In this document: piece by piece, positions 61,901 through 64,000 of the stretch
Layout: every line of letters begins with the position of its first letter
How positions within the stretch are numbered: the stretch's first letter is position 1
Origin: Rhodococcus sp. X156
Lineage (GTDB): Bacteria; Actinomycetota; Actinomycetes; Mycobacteriales; Mycobacteriaceae
NCBI RefSeq assembly: GCF_004006015.1
Contig: NZ_CP034766.1
Location: 2,947,001-3,011,000 of the forward strand
Direction of reading: 5' to 3'
Length of the DNA: 64,000 nt
Translations under genes and position numbers: made by a program
The notes under the pieces: model-generated
Told to the model about the DNA's origin: nothing
What the model saw: the letters and a program-made list of their open reading frames with translations, nothing else
Databases searched by the model: none

Positions 61901-64000
61901 CAGCCCGGCTCGCTCGGCCCCGACCACCTCGGCCAGCTCGGTGGCGACCGTCCGCTCGGCCAGCGTCCGGGGAGCACGGTAGGAGACCTCGTTGGTGAAC
62001 CACCGCGGCGCGGGCAGCGCCCGTCGGTCGATCTTGCCCGAGGGGGTCAGCGGCATCGCCTCCACCGGCACCACGGCGGAGGGCACCATGTGGGCGGGCA
62101 GCAGGGCGCCGGCCTGCGCCGCGACGTCGCGCGGCTCGAGCGTGGCCGCCTCCCGCGCCGTCACCCAGGCCACCAGGATCGGCTCCCCCGACGGCGCGGT
62201 GACCGTGCCGGCAGTGGCCGCCTCCACGTCGGGGTGACGCAGCAGCGCGCTCTCCACCTCGCCCAGCTCGATGCGGAAGCCGCGCACCTTCACCTGCTGG
62301 TCCTTGCGGCCCAGGTAGTCGATCTCCAGGCCGTGCGTGCCGCGCACCCAGCGCACCACGTCGCCGGTGCGGTACATCCGCTCGCCCGGCCCGCCGTGCG
62401 GGTTGGCGACGAAGCGCGACGCGGTCATGCCCCGCCGGTCGTGGTAGCCGCGGGTGACGCCCAGGCCCGCGAGGTAGAGCTCACCCGTGGCGCCCACCGC
62501 GGCGGGCTGCAGCTGGTCGTCGAGCACCAGCGCCGTGGTGCCGCGGACCGGCCCGCCGATGGTGATGCGGTCACCCGCCTGCAGCTGCTCGGACAGCGTG
62601 GTCACGATCGTCGTCTCGGTCGGCCCGTAGGCGTTGACGAAGCGGCGACCGGGTGCCCACCGAGCCAGCAGCTCCGGCGAGCATGCCTCCCCGCCGACCA
62701 TCAGGCACTCCAGGGCCTCGCCCACCTGCTCCGGGTCGAGCGAGGCCACCGCGGCCGGGGTGGCGAAGGCGTGGCTGACCCGGTGCTCCCGCAGCACCCG
62801 TGCCAGGTCGGCGCCGCCGTAGACGGTCGGCGCGGCGATGACCATCGTCGCCCCCGCCCCGAACGCCATCAGCAGCTCGAGCACGGAGGCGTCGAAGGAC
62901 GGTGAGGCGAAGTGCAGCGTCCGCGAGCTGCCGGTGGTGGCGAACCGGACGCGCATCTCCTCGGCGAAGGGCGCCAGGCCGGTGTGCGGCACCACCACAC
63001 CCTTGGGCTGGCCGGTGGTCCCCGAGGTGTAGATGACGTAGGCGGTGTTCTCCGGCCGCAACGGCGCCCGCCGCTCGGCTGCGGAGAGTGCGTGCCCTGG
63101 CAGCGTGGCGGCCTCCGCGGCCAGCTCGCCGGAGTCCAGCGCCAGCCAGGAGCAGTCCGCGGTCAGCCCGGTGAACGCCGAGGCGTCCGCGGCGCAGGTG
63201 ATCCCGAGCGGAGCCCCGGAGTCGGTGAGCATGTGCTCGATCCGGCCGGCGGGGTAGCCGGGGTCCACCGGCAGGTAGGCACCCCCGGACTTGCTCACCG
63301 CCCAGATGCCCAGCACCGACTCGATCGAGCGGGTGATGCCGAGCGCGACGACGGTCTCCGGGCCGACTTCGCGTGCCACCAGCGCCCGCGCCAGCTGGTT
63401 GGACCGCTCGTCGATCTCGCCGTAGGTGATGGACCGCGCGCCGTCCACCACGGCGACCCGGGACGGGTCCTGGGCGGCGGCCCGCGCCAGCAGCTCGGGC
63501 AGGGTCGGCGCGAGAGCATCCTGCGCCGATCCAGGTGGGACCACCGCGGCGCCCCGCACCCCGAGCAGCTCGGCCCGCTCCGCGGCACTGAGCAGGTCGA
63601 CGCTGCCGACCGTGCGCTCCGGCGCCGCGACCACCGCGGCCAGGACCCGGTGCAGCTGGGCCAGGAGCCGCTCGGCGGTGTCCGGCTCGAACACGTCGGT
63701 GGCGTAGCCGAGGTCCACGTCTATGCCGGCCGGACGACCGTCGGCGTCCCAGGTCTCGGCGAGGTCCAGCGCCAGGTCGAACTTGGCGCCGCCCAGGTCC
63801 ACCGGGTCCACCTCGACCCGCACGCCGGGCAGCTCGAGCCGGGCAGCGGCGTTGTTCTGGTACCCCAGCATCACCTGGAACAGTGGGGAGTGGGCGGTGG
63901 AGCGGGCCGGCTGCAGCTCGTCCACGAGCCGCTCGAAGGGCACGTCGGTGTGCTCGAACGCCTGCAGGTCGGTGTCCCGGACCCGGTGCAGCAGGCTGCG
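42266..64000 (-). CDS. Giant non-ribosomal peptide synthetase, 5' end outside the window
   Basis: At least 7244 residues are visible and the frame is still open at the right edge. Residues are numbered from the codon at 63943, which is internal. Order: C-tail, A1, T1 (Ser692); C2, A2, T2 (Ser1896); C3, A3*, T3 (Ser2978); C4, A4, T4 (Ser4062); C5, A5, T5 (Ser5133), E1; C6, A6, T6 (Ser6682), E2. C domains keep HHxxxDG (His pairs at 877, 2086, 3164, 4251, 5822). The E domains keep HHLVVD (5321, 6896). T5 and T6 have the LGGDS form that precedes E domains; T1-T4 have GGNS or GGSS. The protein ends about 320 residues after the E2 His pair, with no thioesterase, reductase or terminal C domain. The product is unknown. 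Long antisense open frames across it are composition artefacts. Confidence 0.97.
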   Translation of the reverse strand, partial: RSLLHRVRDTDLQAFEHTDVPFERLVDELQPARSTAHSPLFQVMLGYQNNAAARLELPGVRVEVDPVDLGGAKFDLALDLAETWDADGRPAGIDVDLGYATDVFEPDTAERLLAQLHRVLAAVVAAPERTVGSVDLLSAAERAELLGVRGAAVVPPGSAQDALAPTLPELLARAAAQDPSRVAVVDGARSITYGEIDERSNQLARALVAREVGPETVVALGITRSIESVLGIWAVSKSGGAYLPVDPGYPAGRIEHMLTDSGAPLGITCAADASAFTGLTADCSWLALDSGELAAEAATLPGHALSAAERRAPLRPENTAYVIYTSGTTGQPKGVVVPHTGLAPFAEEMRVRFATTGSSRTLHFASPSFDASVLELLMAFGAGATMVIAAPTVYGGADLARVLREHRVSHAFATPAAVASLDPEQVGEALECLMVGGEACSPELLARWAPGRRFVNAYGPTETTIVTTLSEQLQAGDRITIGGPVRGTTALVLDDQLQPAAVGATGELYLAGLGVTRGYHDRRGMTASRFVANPHGGPGERMYRTGDVVRWVRGTHGLEIDYLGRKDQQVKVRGFRIELGEVESALLRHPDVEAATAGTVTAPSGEPILVAWVTAREAATLEPRDVAAQAGALLPAHMVPSAVVPVEAMPLTPSGKIDRRALPAPRWFTNEVSYRAPRTLAERTVATELAEVVGAERAGLDDDFFAMGGNSLLATRVISRLNARLGVNAGVRALFESPTVEGLAARMDEIAGAGGARPALLARTRPPVVPLSLAQQRLWFLNRLDPEAAAYNIPLALRLRGRLDEAAVQAAVRDVVERHESLRTVYPVVGDEPSQRVLAPQEVSVELPVEPVSPEQLGERVRDLAGRGFDVRSDPPSRFALLRPAEDEHVLVMVVHHISADGASMAPLARDFTVAYAARAQGEAPGWAPLPLQYADFALWQREVLGDPREEDSLAAEQLAYWRAALDGLPEVLELPLDRPRPARRSGAGAMVDFQVPAETVSALEELARLHQVTPFMVVHAALAVLLSQLTGERDVAVTTPVAGRGDAALDELVGMFVNTIVLRADVDPDQPFTELLARLREDDLAAFGNAEVPFELVVNELSPTRSSSFAPFAQVMLSFQNLDRPVVELAGLTIEVLATDEVEAQADLGFTLIGTPGGAGDSAGMAGHLDYPTDIFDRDTIVPLGERLVRVLSEVVAEPTRAVGDIDIRTAEERAATQSRGGSRPGAAPVTAAPVTAAPVPAAPSLAAAPVGDSLLARSLPELLDVAAQVDPEGVVLSHEGADITHRQLHQRSAELAESFAVMGLGADAAVTAALTQLAPGRLGGADGLAFAQQLAQQLAGVVSAANVCGDQDGPDAPDGPDAPDAPMAAFSAAAAASPDAVALVHEGIEVTYRELAERANRLARHLIRAGVGPEDRVAVALPRSVEAMVAIHAVLTTGAAYVPVDVEHPEERIRLVLDSARPVCLLTTTEARTQLPADLDELDPAHGVLKLDELDVSGLSGDPVGDAERTAPLRGDNVAYVIFTSGSTGRPKGVACTYAGLANHMHWTIEQYRLDASSRVLQKAPYTFDVSMWECLAPLMVGGTVVLARHGGHREPDYLARLITEQQVTVLEFVPSMLEVLLTADFGDVFASAVEVVAGGEVLTLAQVRRFREVSTARLCNTYGPTEFTVGATYSPLEHPIRSVVPIGSPIRQTDAYVLDRRLRPVATGVGGELYLAGTQLARGYLGRPDLTADRFVSDPFGPAGSRMYRTGDVVRWNKHGELEFIGRTDDQVKLRGLRIELGEVEAVLAGHPTVAGSAAAVRMAGSTELLVGYVVAVPGHQPDPDELRLACEAALPDYMVPGVVVVLAAMPLNSNGKLDRNELPTPDLDSLRRDHVPPATELERLLASIFEAVIGTSAVGVHDDFFDLGGNSLSATRVVARVNTALDADMSVRDLFEHRTVDRLAGYLQDRVGVAATAAPLVPVDRAEPLPLSMAQQRMWFLNQYDTASPAYNLPLTVRLAGELDQAALQAAVVDVLDRHEALRTRFPAGTVEPHQVVVPAEELAERITLVDLRTEQDPTAAATHQLRLMAGSGFDVAVDVPLRMALLRTADDEHLLAMVTHHISADGASLAPLLRDLLLAYDARRAGEQPGWDPLPVQYGDYAAWQRRVLGEEDDPQSLVARQVQFWAERLRGVPETLDLPTDRPRPATPSLHGATLGFRLDAEVHRGLRDLAARTGSSLFMVLHATLAVLLNRLSAEPDICIGTPVAGRGRPELDDLVGMFVNTLVLRTAVDPDAPFSHLLDTVRDFDLDAFGHADVPFERLVDALEVPRSGSGQPLFQVALSLDNNLAPVFETSGLRVSEVDAGLEVAKFDLQLSVVEQLDDAGAPAGLDAALSYATDLFDPETIAALARRLSRVAAAVVADPDVVIGDVDLLDEQERSAFRGVGEPAQQARTLPELFTAVATRVPDAPAVRDGGHTLTYRQLDEQSNRLARVLLGHGAGPERLVAVALPRSAPAVLAAWAVAKTGAAVLALDPEAELEGLADLTTRPDLVVGVTASQHRTALPETPGWPETQDWVVLDSREVVAAVEASSSVPLTDAERRAPLHPDSAAHVVLGSPSSHESTPAARLTVLTHRGLDQLATELAERTGAGPRSRVLHTAATGTEAALVEQLSALTAGATLVVAPAATPLGAQLAELVQQEGITHLVAVPAVLRSTDPGELTAVESVLVLGEQWAPDLLTRWLPDAAQPDGRQLRTAFSVAETGVVAAITAALHGDEAAAATSVGAPLRGVRLMVLDRRLRPVPVGVAGELYVAGPALARGYHHAPAATAARFVADPYGQPGERMVNTGAVVRRTRAGTVERVGRSEPRVKVRGVWVRPGEVDAVLGEAAEVAVSATVGVLDAAGHTALVSYVQPVPGAVVDVPALLALVAARLPGYLVPSAVVAVDELPLTPSGALDRNRLDPALPLGVDSDADREPATAMERLVAEVFAEVLGVQRIGAHDSFFDLGGNSLVATRVSARLGELLDVPVGVRTLFEAPTVAELALAVAALAEDGAASGPVLGSIERPDRLPLSLAQQRMWFINQLDPHTAAYNVPIAVRLRGALDLDVLRAALRDVLQRHETLRTVYPGDGDGPYQQVLPADLVPTELTPVDVTEAQLREHALRLAAAGFDVTRTVPLRTGLLRLAEDEHVLVLVIHHVATDGTSAVPLAVDVMTAYTARREGIAPRWTPLEVQYADYALWQRAALGDPDDPESPAAAQIGWWSQNLAGLPDLLELPTDHPRPAVQSTDGGSVRCTLPAAAHQGLVELARRHGATTFMATHAAFAALLARLSGSTDVAVATPVAGRGAPALEPLVGMFVNTLVLRSPVDLDRGLADLLATVRSGDLDAFSHADVPFEQLVSALNPARTQAYAPLAQVGFSFQNLQRAELALPGLDVSAMELETDNTQYDLHLIVSERFTADGAPDGLDAVFTYSRALFQPETVQGIAERFTRLVEEALAQPQRPLGDLELLSAAERRALVQANDTTRDLGPAETTLAELVAAQALATPDAVALRSADEQAWTYGELAARVNGLARLLVQAGVGPETTVGLALRRSPELVLAMQAVVTAGGAYLPLDPDHPHERTSYVLDSARPVVVLCGSAELAELAEVLTGQQVLVLDEPTVQQALRDAAPHPITDADRLAPLRAEHPAYVIYTSGSTGRPKGVTVPHAAVVNQLRWKQLRFPLDTHDVLVQKTPATFDLSVWELWWPLTAGACLVLARPDGHRDPAHLAELMARHRATVAHFVPSLLDAFLDTVTDAEGALPLPDLRAVLCIGEALSAGTVARLQAATAAAGTEVHNLYGPTEAAVSVTWHHCGPDEAGAVPIGVPEANVRRHVLDGRLHPVPPGSTGELYLAGVQLARGYHHRPELTADRFVADPYGAPGERMYRTGDLVRSTRTGELEYVGRSDFQVKVHGFRIELGEIESALLAIEGVGAAVAVVHSHERLGEQLAAYVAPAAGVAEHHLDPVAVTEQLAERLPSYMVPSVVTVLPRMPLSANGKLDRSALPEPQLLAASTADVAPRDPVEEVVAGVFAEVLGVDRVGVTTGFFDLGGSSLSATRVIARVNDAMDCALGVRDLFEAPSVAELARRVQRELTDAAGGHARPKLVAGPRPAQVPLSSAQLRMWFLNQFDTTSPAYNIPLAVRLTGAVDPDAMRAALGDLVQRHETLRTCYPSDGPTPHQLVFSAEDAGVQLHVQEVAADGLDRRVAELMAEGFDVAARPPLRAALLAVGGSTEHVLVLVLHHIAADGSSLAPLTRDLMLAYAARTAGQPPAWLPLPVQYADYALWQRDVLGEESDPDSAVARQLAFWQQTLAGLPETLDLPMDRPRPAVQSLAGATHTFRVDTELYRQLRATARRRGVTTFMLAHAALATLLARLSGTTDVVIGTPIAGRGQRVLDDVVGMFVNTLALRVQVAPTTTVHELLGQVRAADLAAFTHTEVPFEKLVDTLAPHRSTAHPPLFQVALSVVEDEVPELEVAGLRAEPFPGELDVAKFELQLTLGEVTDDTGDPTALEASFTYATALFDAATVEQLSARFLRVVEAFATQPDLTVGDIDLLDPRETEQLVPVSGAPGEQTRTLPELMATAVATNPDGPALVDGDRVLTYRELDEQSNRLARLLIDRGVGPEDVVALGIARSVESVLAVWAVAKTGAAFVPVDPTYPSERVAHMLTDSGARIGVTTTQHADALPTLLPWVLLDSAECAHEQAQRSARPVTDADRRRPLRARNLAYVIYTSGTTGVPKGVLVTHTGLADLTASQRERYGTTASSRTLGSSSPSFDASVLELTMAIGAAAAMVLVPRQSYAGEELTELLRTQHVTHAFSTPAALATVDPTRLDELRTVVVGGEAVPAALVARWAPGRRFLDAYGPTETTVVASLSHPLRPGEPVVIGSPLSGGHLLVLDDRLRPVPLGVPGELYVCGAGVARGYLRRPSLTAGRFVANPCAGTGPMPAGGVAYRTGDVVRWVLGPAGEPELEYAGRADRQVQIRGFRIELGEIDAVLAQRLEVAFAATVDRPGPAGATVLVSYVSPAPGAELDTTALREHLSRVLPGHMVPAAVVPVPTVPLTPAGKLDVRALPEPELAVTDSAGRAPATDLELALERVFAEVLGVASVGVDESFFALGGDSIVAIQVVARAKAAGVQLKASDLFQHRTVAELARVARFAEAAELAGHRELPGGGVGRLPTTPVMRWVLGRGGDFDAFDMPTMLSLPVGADRDGLLSTVQAVLDRHDGLRARLLSAEELEVAPVGAVRAEDVLTHVPTEAEPGSPAFTAVVEQAYARALERLDVRAGRVVELLWFDRGPHRSGRLFVVVHHLVVDTISWRVLVPDLADAWYQQAGGSTPVLAEVGTSLRTWAHALVEQASSAERVAELEYWRTMLAEPEAPLGRRALDPEVDTSADVAEHQVELSPPATHALLNVLPDRFGSGVDDGLLTALALAVARWRSERGEHSTSTLVRLEGHGRQDELLPGADLSRTVGWFTAVHPVRLDVAGVDLDAVFAARADAAEAVRAVKAVKEQLAAVPDKGVGHGLLRHLNPATAGELDGLAEPQITFNYLGRFGGEADDSVTDHGWMPTADAVGAHRPPLRAMAAAAALEANLSVEVRDGQERLAVHLGYATGLLDEAAVGRFAQLWEQASEAVAAAALAGQHRELTPSDLQLVTATQADVDGWEQRHGTLSDVLPLTPLQAGMLFHAMIAEGSVDLYTAQVVLELSGRVDADRLRRAAHALLQRYPNLRVAFDATSAGPPVQVVVTDVAVPFEVVDLTGLDATQREARRQELLGANRTDRFDVHAAPLVRLLLLHLEQDSWELAVANHHVLLDGWSMPIMISELLTLYATDGHAAGLAPARQFRDYLAWLHRQDPSQARQAWARALAGLDSPSTLFGALHRANTGEPGKTEIRLSPEDTAALRTTAARLGVTTNTVVQAAWGVVLGRLLGRDDVVFGATVSGRPPELDGVQQMVGLFINTLPVRVRQEPGDTLADLLHRLQQEQAQLLEHHHVGLSEIQHLAGDGAVFDTLTVFESYPIDAAGAQAAGSVDGMTVEGVRGADATHYPLTLACFDEDSLRVVLEHLPDVVGPEAVTAIGRQLQTVLHAAAQAPETAVSSLDLLAEGERARVLHAFNDTDHAVVEQTLPELFGHVDPDRTAVVLPDRSLTYGELDAVVNRLARHLVSLGVGPESTVGVAMQTSVELLVALHAVVRAGGAYLPLDPTHPVDRLADMVRVAQPVCVLTTSGTPGQRLPDVPTVLVDQLDLSGLSAAPLRDSDRTAPLRPGNAAYVLFTSGSTGRPKGVTVQHRSIVNQVRWLCAEHGLDAEDVVLQKTLHTFDASVWELFAPLAVGATLVVPAPEGHVDAEYMLDVIATQGVTVVQYVPSVLSLVVDAAERAGTELHLRRVFSGGETLTQALASRTARVFGAEVVNLYGPTEVTVDATSQVAAGGAAGAVPIGTPVWNTRAYVLSPTLQPVPVGAEGELYLAGEQVSRGYAARPGLTAERFVADPFTGAGARMYRTGDVVRWRPDGALEYVGRSDLQLKIRGLRVEPGEVEAVLLEQPGVARAVVVARQAGTATALAAYVSADHRGADGHGAPLDPQQLREAVAARLPASLVPTVVTVLAQMPLGPSGKVDRAALPVPGTDEVQYRAPESAVEQVLAELIADLLGHDKVGLDDSFFGLGGDSIGSMQLVSCARAAGLQLTARDVVDSPTVADLAAAALARAQAQPATGGPQAQQGADDGSGWVPLTPVAAKMVERGGDYRWFHMPMLLTLPPGLPATQLEQVVQAVLDAHPALRARLVDPAQVDLTQVDAARGGPAPAGKALWVPPVGELRAAELVERVELPAGAEPGTAGFTAAARDAYDHAVATTDVSGGPLVRFLWLAPAEPGTAGRLLVAAHHLVVDAVSWRFLVPDFATAGEQVQAGQPVQLMHTGSSLQEWTRGLTAAARTPERVAELARWRSVLDTAEPALGTRPLDLSVDVARTLRRTELRLPVAVTRPLLAASTAELGGTFPDVLVATLATAVSLWQRRRGVRQRSVLLTLEGHGREEHLVEGADLSRTAGWFTTMYPARVDLRGVELDEVASGNPFAAADAVRRVHQQLAAVPDHGIGYGMLRYLNPETAAELRPLGEPQVVFNYVGRIRLPEGAGLGAQGAWQPDLQAEGIFTTARSELPAQAVLDLQTLVEDGPDGPTYVAQLSHPEGVLPAAEADALMELWEQVLTAVARHV
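46905..51589 (-). other. NRPS module 5 (C5-A5-T5-E1)
   Basis: C5 has HHIAADG. A5 (about 50190-48695) is complete, with Lys5078. The pocket reads D-A-L-F-V-G-A-V-V-K, nearly the same as A1, so both probably take the same or similar residues. T5 is LGGDS. E1 has HHLVVDTISW, EGHGR, GWFTAVHP and NYLGRFG, so the residue is delivered as D. The next C domain opens LPLTPLQAGMLFH and has HHVLLDGW, the pattern of a D-accepting C domain, consistent with this. Confidence 0.85.
51590..54849 (-). other. NRPS module 4 (C4-A4-T4), serine-like code
   Basis: C4 keeps HHVATDG. A4 (about 53455-51910) is complete, with YTSGSTGRPKG, LYGPTEAAV, YRTGDLV, GRSDFQVKVHGFRIE and Lys4007. The pocket reads D-L-W-H-L-I-L-V-S-K. 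The frame around it (HFVPS, LCIGEAL, HNLYGPTEAAV) is that of serine-activating domains, though three code positions differ. Serine or a close analogue is my best guess, at low certainty. No epimerase follows. Confidence 0.75.
54850..58099 (-). other. NRPS module 3 with a catalytically dead A domain (C3-A3*-T3)
   Basis: C3 and T3 look functional. A3* (about 56690-55170) keeps the length and fold landmarks of an A domain (YRQLDEQSNRLAR, GELYVAGPALARGYH). The ATP-binding loop that should read YTSGTTGxPKG is VLGSPSSHEST (about 56206). YGPTE is FSVAE, and YRTGD is VNTGA with the ribose-binding Asp gone. GRxDxQVKxRGxRIE is GRSEPRVKVRGVWVR, and the catalytic Lys is Ala2922 (SGALDR). No stop or frameshift is present. 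It cannot adenylate by the normal mechanism. Confidence 0.85.
59898..59942 (-). repeat. Five 9-bp repeats in the C2-A2 linker
   Basis: Units GGGGCGTCA and GGGCCGTCA alternate five times and encode an Asp-Pro-Gly/Ala tripeptide repeat. They sit exactly between the stray A fragment and the true A2 domain. Confidence 0.9.
60285..60320 (-). repeat. Two and a half 15-bp repeats in the C2-A2 linker
   Basis: GCTGCGGTCACGGGG is repeated twice in tandem and followed by GCTGCG. It encodes an Ala-Pro-Val-Thr-Ala repeat at the other border of the stray A fragment. Confidence 0.85.
61710..64000 (-). other. NRPS module 1 (C tail-A1-T1)
   Basis: Only the end of the C domain is seen, starting with the EHTDVPFERLVDEL region. 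A1 (about 63510-62030) is complete: YTSGTTGQPKG, AYGPTETT, YRTGD, and the catalytic Lys in PSGKIDRR. By alignment to GrsA I read the pocket as D-A-L-F-M-G-A-I-V-K. This is a DAL-type hydrophobic or aromatic pocket and I cannot name the residue. It nearly equals the code of A5. No epimerase follows, so an L residue is expected unless the unseen part says otherwise. Confidence 0.8.

Overview
The window is high-GC DNA from an actinobacterium, probably of the Corynebacteriales/Pseudonocardiales type. The evidence is an ESX-4 type VII secretion locus, a short adenylate kinase without a LID insertion, zinc-ribbon S14, many GTG starts, and gene order matching M. tuberculosis around glmM-rpsI-rplM-esxTU-eccC4-eccD4-mycP4-eccB4-truA. 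There are no insertion sequences, CRISPR arrays, tRNAs or rRNAs that I can see.

Layout. (1) Positions 1-20 kb hold an extended ESX-4 locus. On the minus strand, eccC4, an Hsp70-like/Rv3446c-type protein, the WXG100 pair, rplM, rpsI, glmM and three small-to-large genes resembling Rv3440c/Rv3439c follow one another. On the plus strand are a secreted DUF5995-like protein, eccD4-mycP4, eccE4 and an unknown gene coupled to eccE. eccB4 is on the minus strand and meets mycP4 tail to tail. (2) Positions 19.7-37.5 kb hold one uninterrupted minus-strand ribosomal superoperon (S10, spc and alpha operons), read from rpsJ down to rplQ and truA, with secY, adk, map, infA, rpmJ and rpoA inside it. Several gaps carry strong hairpins. 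(3) Positions 37.5-38.1 kb are a 594-base leader/promoter region. (4) Positions 38.1-41.9 kb hold a plus-strand group: an alpha/beta hydrolase and a DrrA-DrrB-DrrC type ABC exporter. A perfect 18-bp stem-loop ends it. (5) Positions 42.0-64.0 kb on the minus strand are mbtH and the 3' 21.7 kb of a giant non-ribosomal peptide synthetase (NRPS) gene that runs off the right edge.

How the parts work together. EccB/C/D/E and MycP form the ESX-4 membrane machine. EsxT/EsxU and the Rv3440c/Rv3439c-like proteins are candidate substrates. The Hsp70-like ATPase, with a transmembrane segment and an Rv3446c-type C-terminal domain, is an accessory factor of unknown job. The NRPS shows six modules: (C)-A-T, C-A-T, C-A*-T, C-A-T, C-A-T-E, C-A-T-E. 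MbtH should chaperone its A domains and DrrABC could export the product. The protein ends in an epimerization domain with no thioesterase.

The most unusual features are in this synthetase. The third visible adenylation domain has lost essentially every catalytic motif but stays in frame. A stranded fragment of a second A-domain start sits in front of the second A domain. Specificity codes were read by eye and are inferences, except that the last one matches the classical glutamine code closely.
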